A DNA stretch of 64,000 nt. Origin: Acetobacterium wieringae (GTDB lineage Bacteria; Bacillota; Clostridia; Eubacteriales; Eubacteriaceae). This document shows positions 44,233-52,467 of the stretch, in pieces. Location: NCBI RefSeq assembly GCF_026646375.1, contig NZ_JAIPPU010000002.1, forward strand, positions 62,001 through 126,000, given 5' to 3'. The notes beneath the pieces were generated by a model that was not told where the DNA came from, made no database searches, and saw only the letters and a list, made by a program, of their open reading frames with translations. The position numbers and the translations under genes are program-made. Positions within the stretch are counted from its first letter, which is position 1. Each line of letters starts with the position of its first letter.

Positions 44233-45981
44233 TTACAGTTCGTCATCGACGTTGATTATTTTTACTGCCTGATCATTAACGATTCTCAAGGTTTTTTCGA
44301 CCAGGTCAAGTTCATTGAAATTCTCGTCTTCCAGTTTAATTGTGATCGAAATTTCCTTGCCCAACTTTTGCAAAAGAGCTATTTCAAAACCTTTAATTAA
44401 CTCTGGTTTATTGACAAACTGGTAAAAGTTCCTGTTTTCAAGTGAATAAACAATCGAAAGATGCTCGTCATCCTCCAACGTTGGTTCACCGCGCTTTAAA
44501 AACATAGCTTGACCTGAGTTCGTTTTTCCGATTTCTTCACAAAGTATTTTAAAGAATAGCATCCCATCGTGACGGCTGCTTCCTCTTTGTATTTCAACAT
44601 CCGATTTTACTTGAACCTGAGCCTTGTCTGGTTCACCTTCTGGCTCCTCGTCTGCGATTTCAGCTGTTTCAGCTATCTTTGACGATATCGAATAAACATC
44701 TGCCGCCGACTCGTTTATATCAATTTTTACTTTTCCATATTCAGCTGGACGTTTTAGTGACGCTGCCTGAATTTCTGACATCCGGCTTGTTTTCTCCAAC
44801 CTATCCTGAGATCTACTTTGCGATAACGGTTTTTTTTCATTGTTTTGGTGAACTGTTTCGACCGCCGGAATTATTGCTGTCAGTTGATCGCCCAGGCATA
44901 TCTTTAACAAAGCCATTTCAACAATAATTGCTTGTAGATTGCTGTATTTTAGCTTGTTTTTTTCTTCTATTAAAAGACTGATCATTCGATATAACCGATC
45001 AAGCGTCAATTCTTTTCCTAATTGCTCGTAAACAATAAAGTCATCAGCGCTGCAAAGTAGTATTTCTTTAGCCGTGTCTTTTGCTGTTTTTGTAATTAGC
45101 ACTCCCCGTAGAAATTCGATGATCTGATCCATTAACAGAATTGAATCTTTACCGTTATCAATCAGGTTCCGTAAATTACCCAAGACACTTGCGCTGTCAT
45201 GAGCAAGGATCCGTTTTACCAGATCACCAATAGCCTGTTTTTCCGCCATACCTGTAAACGCCAGTAGGTCTTCAACCGTGACATGGCCAGCTTCATCCTT
45301 GAGATCAATAATCTGATCCAGTAAACTGAGGGAATCACGCATTGAGTTCTCACCCCGGGTTGCAATAAAATCAAAGCTCTCGTCGGACATGGTCACCTGA
45401 ATATCCTGACAAATTTTTTTCATTTGTTCGATAATTAACGCTTTTGGAATCGGACGGATTTCATAGCGTTGACAACGGGATAAAATTGTCACTGGACACT
45501 TATTTGGTTCCGTTGTGGCCAAAATAAATACGGCGTGTTCCGGTGGTTCTTCTAACGTCTTTAATAACGCATTAAAAGCCTCTTTTGTGAGCATGTGCAC
45601 TTCATCGATAATGTATACTTTGTACTTGCCAACAGTCGGCGGATATTTTATGCGCTCACGAATTTCGCGTATTTCATCAACACCGCGATTGGAAGCACCA
45701 TCGATTTCGATGATATCCATTACTCCCGGACGATCGATTTTCAAACAAACATCGCAGTGATTGCATGGGTTTCCATCGATTCCATTGGGACAATTGATCG
45801 CTTTTGCAAATATCTTTGCCAACGATGTTTTTCCGGTTCCTCTAATTCCTGAGAAAAGGTAAGCGTGTCCAACTCGGTTAAACTTAATTTGATTTCGAAG
45901 AATTTTCGTAATACTATCCTGTCCCACAACCTCATCGAAAGTTTGTGGCCGATATTTCCGATAGAGTGCTAAGTATGACAT
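44233..45981 (-). CDS. dnaX: DNA polymerase III subunit gamma/tau
   Basis: Clamp-loader ATPase, 582 aa. N-terminal AAA+ core with Walker A GIRGTGKTSLAKIF near residue 45, zinc-binding cysteines (CPNGIDGNPCNHCDVC), Walker B YIIDEVHMLT, sensor 1 TTEPNKCPVTILSRCQR; then domain III and a variable C-terminal tail that binds PolC. I saw no obvious slippery poly-A site that would make a shorter gamma product. First gene of dnaX-ybaB-recR-ptsI-ptsH-ytxH-DUF948-like. Confidence 0.96.
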   Translation of the reverse strand: MSYLALYRKYRPQTFDEVVGQDSITKILRNQIKFNRVGHAYLFSGIRGTGKTSLAKIFAKAINCPNGIDGNPCNHCDVCLKIDRPGVMDIIEIDGASNRGVDEIREIRERIKYPPTVGKYKVYIIDEVHMLTKEAFNALLKTLEEPPEHAVFILATTEPNKCPVTILSRCQRYEIRPIPKALIIEQMKKICQDIQVTMSDESFDFIATRGENSMRDSLSLLDQIIDLKDEAGHVTVEDLLAFTGMAEKQAIGDLVKRILAHDSASVLGNLRNLIDNGKDSILLMDQIIEFLRGVLITKTAKDTAKEILLCSADDFIVYEQLGKELTLDRLYRMISLLIEEKNKLKYSNLQAIIVEMALLKICLGDQLTAIIPAVETVHQNNEKKPLSQSRSQDRLEKTSRMSEIQAASLKRPAEYGKVKIDINESAADVYSISSKIAETAEIADEEPEGEPDKAQVQVKSDVEIQRGSSRHDGMLFFKILCEEIGKTNSGQAMFLKRGEPTLEDDEHLSIVYSLENRNFYQFVNKPELIKGFEIALLQKLGKEISITIKLEDENFNELDLVEKTLRIVNDQAVKIINVDDEL

Positions 45982-46028
45982 TGTTCCCTCATTTTCCTGT
46001 ACTTAATTTTAATTTATTCTTCTTTATT

Positions 46029-46059
46029 ATATTACAATCGTGATTAATTGTATAGTCAA
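46029..46059 (-). promoter_or_regulatory. dnaX: Possible promoter of the dnaX operon
   Basis: On the minus strand TTGACT (46054 to 46059) and TAATAT (46029 to 46034) are 19 bases apart, about 50 bases before the dnaX ATG. Spacing is slightly long, so the call is tentative. Confidence 0.35.
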
Positions 46060-46090
46060 ATGCATGCATGCACTATAACACTCATTGATC

Positions 46091-46128
46091 AAAAAAGAAG
46101 TTCCTTTTGAACTATCAAAAGGAACTTC
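46091..46128 (-). terminator. Strong intrinsic terminator of the Ala/Lys-rich protein gene
   Basis: A perfect 14-bp stem GAAGTTCCTTTTGA with its complement (46097 to 46110, 46115 to 46128), loop ACTA, then six T on the minus strand. It begins nine bases after the stop codon. Confidence 0.9.
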
Positions 46129-46136
46129 CTAAACTT

Positions 46137-47513
46137 TTATAAAAGATGAAACGGCAGGTCTTTTTCTTTTTTGGTCTTTTTTGCCTGTTCTTTTTCAGCT
46201 TGAGCTTTTTGTCTTTTTTCGGCTATTTCAGCGCGAACTTTTTTCTCTTTTGTAATTGCACGTTCAATCGCACTTTCAGTTAATTCATGCAGTTCTTTTG
46301 CTTTATTCCTGATTTCTTTACGTAACCGATCCTCCAGTTCGATTTTGTTTTTTTCCTTTTCTTCGGCTTCTTTTTGACGAGCTCGCTCAATTTTTTGTGC
46401 TTCTTCCTGCTCGGCCTTTAATTTTGCCTTGGCCTCAGCTTCTTTTTTGGCTTCAATCTCTGCTTGTTTTTTTGCTTCTTCCTGCTTTTTTGCTTCTTCC
46501 AACGCTTGTTTCTCAATCGCAGCTTTTTTTACTGCGGCTGCTTCTTCCTGAACTTTATGATGAACTTTTTCGATTAATGCTTTGGATTTTTCTGCCACTG
46601 CTTTCGCCTTCTTCTCTGCCGCTGCTTTTGCTTCTGCTGCTTTTTGAGCAAGTTCTTTCGCCTCCGCCTCTGCCTTGGCTTTTGCCTCCGCCTTAGCTTT
46701 AGACGCAGCTTTCGCTTTTTCCTCTGCTTCCGCTTTAGCTTTTGCCTCCGCCTTGGCTTTCGCCTCTGCCTCCGCTTTTGCTTTCGCCGCTTCCTTGGCT
46801 TTCGCCTCAGCTTCCGCTTTAGCTTTTGCCTCTGCCTTGGCTTTGGCCTCTGCTTCCGCTTTAGCTTTCGCTTCCGCTTTAGCTTTCGCTTCTGCCTTGG
46901 CTTTCGCCTCTGCTTCCGCCTTAGCTTTTGCCTCTGCCTTGGCTTTCGCTTCCGCTTTAGCTTTTTCCTCTGCCTTGGCTTTCGCCTCTGCTTCCGCTTT
47001 CGCTTTCGCTTCTGCCTTGGCTTTCGCCTCTGCCTCCGCTTTGGCTTTCGCCTCTGCCTCCGCTTTGGCTTTCGCCTCTGCCTCTGCCTTGGCTTTCGCC
47101 TCTGCCTCCGCTTTGGCTTTCACCTCTGCTTCCGCTTTAGCTTTCGCTTCTGCCTTGACTTTCGCCTCTGCTTCCGCTTTAGCTTTTGCCTCTGCTTCGG
47201 CCTTTGCCTCCGCTTTGGCTTTCGCCTCCGCTTTAGCTTTTTCCTCCGCCTCTGCTATTGCTTTTAACTGTGACTCTTTTTCCAGTTCTACCTGTGCCTC
47301 AGTTTTTGGTGTTTCCGATTTCTTGGGACTGTTATCACTCGAATCCTCGGCATTCTCCTCTTTGCCCGTGATCACTCTGCTAACCTTTTTTATAAAATCG
47401 TCCAATTTTCCCACTTCTTCATTCCCCACTTCACTTGAATTCGATAGATCCGAACCACTTTGAATAGCTGTGTCCTTTGTTAATTGTGATTTAGGTTTAC
47501 TTTTACGAGCCAT
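46137..47513 (-). CDS. Ala/Lys/Glu-rich repetitive helical protein
   Basis: 458-aa protein of extreme composition. Residues 1-85 form a Ser/Lys/Asp/Glu-rich head (with KLDDFIKKVSRVITGKEEN); residues about 88-295 are nearly pure Ala, Lys and Glu in AKAEAEAKAKAEA repeats; the rest is a charged helix with Gln and Arg, ending KKEKDLPFHLL. No Cys, Trp, signal peptide or membrane segment is seen, so it should be a long cytosolic helix or coiled coil like the TolA or histone-H1 tails. I do not recognise a family. It sits between the pdu operon and dnaX with its own terminator and a hairpin just before its AAAGGAG ribosome site. DNA, RNA or shell binding are all only possibilities. Confidence 0.8.
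   Translation of the reverse strand: MARKSKPKSQLTKDTAIQSGSDLSNSSEVGNEEVGKLDDFIKKVSRVITGKEENAEDSSDNSPKKSETPKTEAQVELEKESQLKAIAEAEEKAKAEAKAKAEAKAEAEAKAKAEAEAKVKAEAKAKAEAEVKAKAEAEAKAKAEAEAKAKAEAEAKAKAEAEAKAKAEAKAKAEAEAKAKAEEKAKAEAKAKAEAKAKAEAEAKAKAEAKAKAEAKAKAEAEAKAKAEAKAKAEAEAKAKEAAKAKAEAEAKAKAEAKAKAEAEEKAKAASKAKAEAKAKAEAEAKELAQKAAEAKAAAEKKAKAVAEKSKALIEKVHHKVQEEAAAVKKAAIEKQALEEAKKQEEAKKQAEIEAKKEAEAKAKLKAEQEEAQKIERARQKEAEEKEKNKIELEDRLRKEIRNKAKELHELTESAIERAITKEKKVRAEIAEKRQKAQAEKEQAKKTKKEKDLPFHLL
46660..47262. repeat. Degenerate tandem repeat array inside the Ala/Lys/Glu gene
   Basis: About 600 bases made of 6-base codon pairs (GCC/GCT with TTT/TTC/TTG/CTC on the plus strand) arranged in higher-order blocks of roughly 30-36 bases, for example GCCTCTGCCTCCGCTTTGGC repeated several times near 47020 to 47120. 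The array is prone to slippage, so unit number may vary between strains. Confidence 0.8.
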
Positions 47514-47544
47514 GACGATCTCCTTTTAATGCGTAATTTTCCTT

Positions 47545-47585
47545 CTATTTTTTATAAATGGCCTTGGTACACTTATAAAAAATAG
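47545..47585 (-). promoter_or_regulatory. Inverted repeat in the leader of the Ala/Lys/Glu gene
   Basis: A perfect 13-bp inverted repeat CTATTTTTTATAA/TTATAAAAAATAG (47545 to 47557, 47573 to 47585) lies about 30 bases upstream of the start codon. It could be a leader hairpin or an operator. It lacks a terminator's T run. Confidence 0.4.
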
Positions 47586-47592
47586 AATTTTG

Positions 47593-47636
47593 ATGTATAA
47601 AAAACAAATGACCGAAGCCATTTGTTTTTTATACAT
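47593..47636 (-). terminator. pduT: Very stable hairpin after the pdu operon
   Basis: A perfect 18-bp stem ATGTATAAAAAACAAATG with its complement (47593 to 47610, 47619 to 47636) encloses, on the minus strand, GGCTTCGGTC, which extends the stem and closes with a C-UUCG-G tetraloop. The T run is inside the 3' arm. It lies 18 bases after the pduT stop and should end the operon or protect its 3' end. Confidence 0.72.
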
Positions 47637-47654
47637 TTAAATATTAATCTTCAG

Positions 47655-48203
47655 TTAAAATAGAATTTTAGCGATATCCTTATGTGGAGATGATATTACC
47701 GAATAGCTCGTAATGAGATTCGATTCTGCCATTTCCGTCTGGGCCGTCTGAATGGCCATTTTAACAGAAGAAATTTCGCCAGTGATTAATACAAAGCCTT
47801 TACCACCCAAGCCTCTTGCAATTCGAATTTCAAGGAGTTCTACGTTTGATGCTTTCGCACAAATATCTCCGATTAAAATTGAAGAAATTGCATTAATCGT
47901 TTCAACAATACCCAGCGATTTCACATCACCAATTTCCCCAGCGCCTAACATTGCTGGCAGAACATCAGGGTGAATATTCGGTATAACGTGAGATTCTAAC
48001 ATATGGATACCACCCACATGTGCCCCATTCTTTATTGACGCTTCGACAGCACCGACATCTCCCGCAATAATACTGACGTATTTTCCAGGACATAAGGGTG
48101 ATGCCATCAGCAGCTCAACATTTGCGGATTTCAGCATTTCATCAGTGGATTCTATACCAACTGGAATGCTCTTAAATTCCATAAAACCAACTGCTTTTTT
48201 CAA
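47655..48203 (-). CDS. pduT: Microcompartment shell protein PduT (tandem BMC domains)
   Basis: 182 aa with two BMC folds in tandem (about 1-90 and 91-182), forming pseudohexameric trimers in the shell. Cys38-equivalent in SPLCPGKYVSI is present; in PduT this cysteine from each subunit coordinates a central 4Fe-4S cluster, thought to pass electrons to PduS. The start is a TTG at 48203 with AGAAGTGG upstream; the next ATG would cut the first strand. Last gene of the operon, next to a membrane protein and pduS. Confidence 0.92.
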   Translation of the reverse strand: MKKAVGFMEFKSIPVGIESTDEMLKSANVELLMASPLCPGKYVSIIAGDVGAVEASIKNGAHVGGIHMLESHVIPNIHPDVLPAMLGAGEIGDVKSLGIVETINAISSILIGDICAKASNVELLEIRIARGLGGKGFVLITGEISSVKMAIQTAQTEMAESNLITSYSVISSPHKDIAKILF

Positions 48204-48261
48204 AATACCACTTCTTTCTATACTGTGAATGTTTTATTTTACCAGATTGCGTTCATTCGGT

Positions 48262-49218
48262 TTAAACGAAAATTAATCCGCCTAAAATAACAAAGTTGAT
48301 TGTTTGCGTAATGAAGATCGTTACAGCAGGAGGGTCGATATGGGTATCGCAATGGCTATTGAAAGTTTTTGCAGCCCATTCACCAACAAAAGCTGTGAAC
48401 ATACCTGTAATTGCTGCTCCAATAATTGCAGCAAAAGGATTAAGTGTAGCTGAGAATACGATTACTGCGGTAGAACCTGAAGGTAAAACAATATGATGCC
48501 ATCCTTCAAAATAATGTCCACACATAATCAGAATCAGCGAAATAGCAGCAACAGAGAATCCAATAACTGGAGTCATTGAGAATAAGTACGCAGCTTCTTG
48601 GCTTCCACCAACTAAGCCCAATGTACCTAATGTAGCAGCAACGCCACCAATTAAAATACCAATACTTGCCCCGTAAGTAAGAACAAATCCTAAACGGCTT
48701 CCAGTGGTAACCCATTCGCGTTTTTCACCAGCTGGTGTTTTTCCTGTAACACCAGTTTTACCAAATACTAAACGTACAATAATACCAGACAGCATTACGG
48801 TGAAAGCAACCGTATCAGTCCAACCGGCGGCACCTTCGCCCAGAATACCACTAAAGATAATTGGTCCAACCAGTGGTCCAACAATGTATTGGATCAGGAA
48901 GCCAACCATACCAAAGATACCACCAACGATCAATACCATCGGATCACCAAATTTTACCAGTGGTGTTACGATATCTTGACCATTTTCAATATGATTTCTT
49001 GTCATTGCAAACGCAGCACCAGCTACAGCACCAGCGAAGGCTACATGTGGACCAAACCAGGAACCAAAACTAATAATACCAATTGCAGGTGCCCCAAAAT
49101 CTCCACCCATGATTGCCGCCAAAACGGTTAAACCGGTGAAAACAAAGGCTGTGATCCCGCCCATAAATGTGGCTAAGACGCCACCGCCAAATGCAGCGAT
49201 TAACATTGTAAAGTCCAT
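48262..49218 (-). CDS. Polytopic membrane protein of the pdu operon, unrecognised
   Basis: 318 aa, very hydrophobic, with about nine or ten membrane segments and many Gly/Ala pairs (IAAFGGGVLATFMGGITAFVF at the start; LVGPIIFSGILGEGAAG; VILPSGSTAVIVF-like region near 250). Conserved-looking polar spots are FGSWFGPHVAF, HYEFEGWHHIV-like (GHYFEGWHHIVLP) and FNSHCDTHIDPPAV near the end, rich in His and Asp. It is not the aquaporin-like PduF and I do not recognise the family. Its place between pduS and pduT, with a strong AAGGGGG ribosome site, suggests transport of a substrate, product or cofactor of the pathway; this is inference. Confidence 0.75.
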   Translation of the reverse strand: MDFTMLIAAFGGGVLATFMGGITAFVFTGLTVLAAIMGGDFGAPAIGIISFGSWFGPHVAFAGAVAGAAFAMTRNHIENGQDIVTPLVKFGDPMVLIVGGIFGMVGFLIQYIVGPLVGPIIFSGILGEGAAGWTDTVAFTVMLSGIIVRLVFGKTGVTGKTPAGEKREWVTTGSRLGFVLTYGASIGILIGGVAATLGTLGLVGGSQEAAYLFSMTPVIGFSVAAISLILIMCGHYFEGWHHIVLPSGSTAVIVFSATLNPFAAIIGAAITGMFTAFVGEWAAKTFNSHCDTHIDPPAVTIFITQTINFVILGGLIFV

Positions 49219-49241
49219 AATTATCCCCCTTAAAATATGAT

Positions 49242-50567
49242 TTAGGACTCGATAGTGATTTTTTCACTATCCGCGGCTGAAATCCTACCGCTAATACTAG
49301 CAAAAACTTTTGAGCTTAGTTTACCCTCAGGAATATCCCCGATAAGTTGTCCTCGCTCCACATGATCACCAACGTTTACAACTGCTACTGCAGGAGCACC
49401 TATATGTTGTGACAATAATAGGTTGACTTTAGTAAACGTCTTATCCGTTTCAACCATCGGAGCCGGAAGATCATACTTCGTCAGTCCCAATCGTGATACC
49501 AAACGGTAGACGTTAAACTGTTTGCCTTCTCTGAAGGGCACAGCTGATGTTGGTGCATTGTGATGAGGATTTTTGATCCCCTTGCTTCCCAGTTCTCGCT
49601 TTAGCATGGTATTGAACTTCCAAGGTTGTAAGTCCATTACACATGCATATTGACATAAGCCACATTCACAGCATAGAAAAGCGTTTGTAGCTTGAGTGGA
49701 CGTGTCACAAGTTGAACCATAGGCAGCGATCCGCATTAACTTATGGGGTTCCAGGTTATGGCCCAAAGAGTATCGCGGACACAGCTCGGTACAATAGTTA
49801 CATTGCATACAAGCCATCCCTGCCATTTTCATAGTTTCCTTGATGGACTTTGTCTTAGAAATTATCAATGGATGATCTTTTGCTAAAACAATGAGTCCTT
49901 TCGTTGTTTTTGTAATCGTTGACTCTAAATCGACGATTTTGCCCATCATCGGTCCGCCGTTAATCACGACAAAATCCTCGATGGTTGTTCCACCGGCTAA
50001 TTCCAAAGCTTCACGAACAGTAATACCAAGTGGTACCTTTGTTGTGAGCTTATTCTTAACCTCACCTGTTATTGTTAAATATGTATCTGTAACCGGTTTA
50101 TTGTCTACCATTATATCATAAATGTTCAAAAGTGTCTCCACATTTATAACTAATGTATTAACATTTAACGGAATTCCGGCTTCAGGCACAATCCGTCCCG
50201 TTGTTTCATAAACAAGAACCTGTTCATCTCCAGCTGGATAGAAATTTTTTAACAAGTGCATTCTAATTTGGGGAAATGCTGGCAGTTCTTTGTTTAATGC
50301 TTCAATAGCAGGTGTATATTTCTTCTTGAGGCCAATAATGCCTTCCTTTGCTTGTGTGTGATCCATAACAGCCTGGAGTGCCGTTAACATTTTAACAGCC
50401 TCCAGTGCCATCAGTTGTTGATCGACGCGCAATAGTGGTTCGCATTCTGCTCCATTGACAACAACAGTATCAACTTTGCAATTTAATTTGACCTGGGTTG
50501 GAAACCCTGCCCCGCCTGCACCAACAATGCCGGCGTTTTGTACCAATTCTACTAAATTTGCGCTCAT
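49242..50567 (-). CDS. pduS: PduS cobalamin reductase (RnfC-like)
   Basis: Flavin/iron-sulfur protein (441 aa) that reduces cob(III)alamin toward cob(I)alamin so PduO can adenosylate it. It shows the glycine-rich flavin/NADH site GIVGAGGAGFPTQVK, an SLBB-type region, and two 4Fe-4S sites CMQCNYCTELCPR and CCECGLCQYACVMD. Start placed at the ATG at 50567 (AGAGGTG upstream); a TTG three codons earlier is less likely. Starts 14 bases after pduP ends. Confidence 0.94.
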   Translation of the reverse strand: MSANLVELVQNAGIVGAGGAGFPTQVKLNCKVDTVVVNGAECEPLLRVDQQLMALEAVKMLTALQAVMDHTQAKEGIIGLKKKYTPAIEALNKELPAFPQIRMHLLKNFYPAGDEQVLVYETTGRIVPEAGIPLNVNTLVINVETLLNIYDIMVDNKPVTDTYLTITGEVKNKLTTKVPLGITVREALELAGGTTIEDFVVINGGPMMGKIVDLESTITKTTKGLIVLAKDHPLIISKTKSIKETMKMAGMACMQCNYCTELCPRYSLGHNLEPHKLMRIAAYGSTCDTSTQATNAFLCCECGLCQYACVMDLQPWKFNTMLKRELGSKGIKNPHHNAPTSAVPFREGKQFNVYRLVSRLGLTKYDLPAPMVETDKTFTKVNLLLSQHIGAPAVAVVNVGDHVERGQLIGDIPEGKLSSKVFASISGRISAADSEKITIES

Positions 50568-50581
50568 GAACAACACCTCTA

Positions 50582-51991
50582 TTATTTAATCGTAAATCCT
50601 CCTACTAATACACATCTTCTTTTACGAGTAAATGTCTTAGCAGATGTTAGGCCTTCACCGGTCGGACCAGCAATGGTAAAGGTTGTATACCCTTCGCCAC
50701 CAACTCCAATACCAGCATATGAAGGGCCATTTTTAACAAAAATAGTGGTTTGCACTCTTTTTGCCATTTCAGTTAAGTTATTGATATTTGTTGAATGCAT
50801 AATCGCGGTATGTCGATTGCCATGTTCCAAAGCAACAGCGACATCAATTCCTTCTTTAATATCTTTTACGCGAACAATTGGAAGGATTGGCATCATTAAT
50901 TCTTCAACAGCAAAGATATGATCTTTGCTGGTTTCCATAATGATTACCCGGATGGAGTCGTCAACGTCAATTCCGATACCTTTAAGAATTACTTTGGCGC
51001 TTCGTCCCACATAGTCACGACTCAGACGACCACCAGGAATAACCAACTCTTCCAATTCGGCAATTTTCTTGGCATCTTTGAGTTCATATGCGCCATTTTT
51101 CTTCATGTTGAAGATCAGGTAGTCAGCAACTTGTTCGACGACAACAACTTCTTTTTCCGCAATACATGGCAAGTTATTATCAAAGCAACAGCCATCAATA
51201 ATATCTTTCCCGGCTTTTTCGATATCAGCGGTTTCATCAACCAGCGCAGGAGGATTTCCAGCACCAGCTCCAATCGCTTTTTTCCCGCTCTGTAATACAG
51301 TCTTAACTACACCTGGTCCACCGGTAGCACAAAGCATTGTAATTTTGGGACTGGCAAACATGGTATTGGCACTGTCAATGGTCGGCTCAGCTGTTGTAAC
51401 GATCAGGTTTTCAGGACCACCAACCTCTAAAATTGCTTTATTTAACAATTTAACTGTTAATGCACTGGTTTTTTTGGCGCTGGGATGGGGTGCAAATACG
51501 ACTGTGTTTCCTGCTGCTAACATACCAATTGAATTACAGATAACTGTTTCACTGGGATTAGTCGAAGGTGAAACCGAGCCAATCACGCCAAACGGAGACT
51601 GTTCAATTAAGGTTAACCCGTCATCGCCAGTGAAGGCATCGGCAACAAGATCTTCCACTCCGGGTGTTTTTACAGTTGCTAATTCATGTTTTAAAAGTTT
51701 ATGTTCATAATTTCCCATACCAGTTTCTTCAACTGCCATCTGACAAATCATTTCCATATTTTCTTTTTTGAGCATTTCTGCTCGCATCGCTGCAATTAAT
51801 TTGCTTCTAAAGGCCATCGACTGTCTCATGAATGATTTTTGAGCCTCATAAGCAGCATCAATGGCGTTCTCCATATCATTAAAGATCCCAAGTTCACCAT
51901 CTTTAAGTGGTTTTCCGCCTTCAACTGCACAATCGATTTCTGCCATTACTTTTTTTACAATATATTCTATACCTGTAGTATCTATATTCAT
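50582..51991 (-). CDS. pduP: CoA-acylating propionaldehyde dehydrogenase
   Basis: Converts propionaldehyde, CoA and NAD+ to propionyl-CoA and NADH inside the microcompartment. 469 aa, aldehyde-dehydrogenase fold with the catalytic cysteine in NNLPCIAEKEV near residue 270 and the CoA/NAD segment FGVIGSVSPSTNPSETV. The N-terminal amphipathic helix TTGIEYIVKKVMAEID, followed by a short linker, is an encapsulation peptide. AGGAGG ribosome site. Confidence 0.95.
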   Translation of the reverse strand: MNIDTTGIEYIVKKVMAEIDCAVEGGKPLKDGELGIFNDMENAIDAAYEAQKSFMRQSMAFRSKLIAAMRAEMLKKENMEMICQMAVEETGMGNYEHKLLKHELATVKTPGVEDLVADAFTGDDGLTLIEQSPFGVIGSVSPSTNPSETVICNSIGMLAAGNTVVFAPHPSAKKTSALTVKLLNKAILEVGGPENLIVTTAEPTIDSANTMFASPKITMLCATGGPGVVKTVLQSGKKAIGAGAGNPPALVDETADIEKAGKDIIDGCCFDNNLPCIAEKEVVVVEQVADYLIFNMKKNGAYELKDAKKIAELEELVIPGGRLSRDYVGRSAKVILKGIGIDVDDSIRVIIMETSKDHIFAVEELMMPILPIVRVKDIKEGIDVAVALEHGNRHTAIMHSTNINNLTEMAKRVQTTIFVKNGPSYAGIGVGGEGYTTFTIAGPTGEGLTSAKTFTRKRRCVLVGGFTIK

Positions 51992-52027
51992 ACGAGGTAC
52001 CTCCTGGATCGTGTTAATTTTTTTGTC

Positions 52028-52438
52028 TTATTTTATAGCGTCTAGTCCAGCTTGAGCAACAGTCATGTCTTCTGCAACACTGCCGCCACTTACTCCGATA
52101 CCACCGATGATTTTATCCCCTTCAAAAATCGGGAATCCACCGCCGAACACAACCATTCTTCCCTTATCACAACTTGCGATTCCAAAAAGTTGTCCCGATT
52201 CTTTGGCAAGGTCAGCAGCTTGATCGGTTCCCATTTTGAGCGCAACTGCAGTGTAAGCCTTATTTGTTGCAATGTCCATACTGGCCAATAAAGAATCTTC
52301 CATCCGGTTAAATAATACGGTATTACCACTGGCATCACAAATTACAATAACCATTGGTACATCGATTTCGATTGCTTTTGCTGCCGCCGCTTCTGCCATT
52401 TTTTTAGCCATATCTAATAATTTTCCAGTAGTCGTCAT
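52028..52438 (-). CDS. GlcG/HbpS-domain protein (second PduO-C-like protein)
   Basis: 136 aa, homologous to the C-terminal domain of PduO and to GlcG/HbpS proteins (CDASGNTVLFNRMEDSLLAS; GMVVFGGGFPIFEGDKIIGGIGVSGG region). It resembles the C-terminal part of the neighbouring pduO product closely (both have the ALKMGTD/ALKMSTD and GGIGVSGGS segments), so it probably arose by duplication. In PduO this domain binds haem or a corrinoid-related ligand; the role of a free copy is unknown. AGGAGG ribosome site, directly after pduO. Confidence 0.88.
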   Translation of the reverse strand: MTTTGKLLDMAKKMAEAAAAKAIEIDVPMVIVICDASGNTVLFNRMEDSLLASMDIATNKAYTAVALKMGTDQAADLAKESGQLFGIASCDKGRMVVFGGGFPIFEGDKIIGGIGVSGGSVAEDMTVAQAGLDAIK

Positions 52439-52467
52439 TTTTCTTCCTCCTGATTAATTAGTTTTTT

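Noticed and set aside
44233-45981. Programmed frameshift in dnaX producing a gamma form
   Set aside because: I saw no A-rich slippery heptamer with a downstream stem in the mid-gene region; the single frame encodes the complete tau-length protein.
45982-46136. SRP RNA gene (scr/ffs), often next to dnaX in Firmicutes
   Set aside because: The gap has only a terminator and promoter-like sequence; no GGAA/GNAR tetraloop helix of SRP RNA is visible.
46660-47262. Repeats as a CRISPR array
   Set aside because: The units are contiguous codon pairs with no unique spacers, and they are in frame with a coding gene.
46644-47463. Long plus-strand open frames (207 and 262 codons) opposite the Ala/Lys/Glu gene
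   Set aside because: They are mirror products of the repeat composition (Phe/Leu/Cys-rich or Ala/Ser/Phe-rich), have no ribosome site, and the minus frame has a proper start, head and tail.
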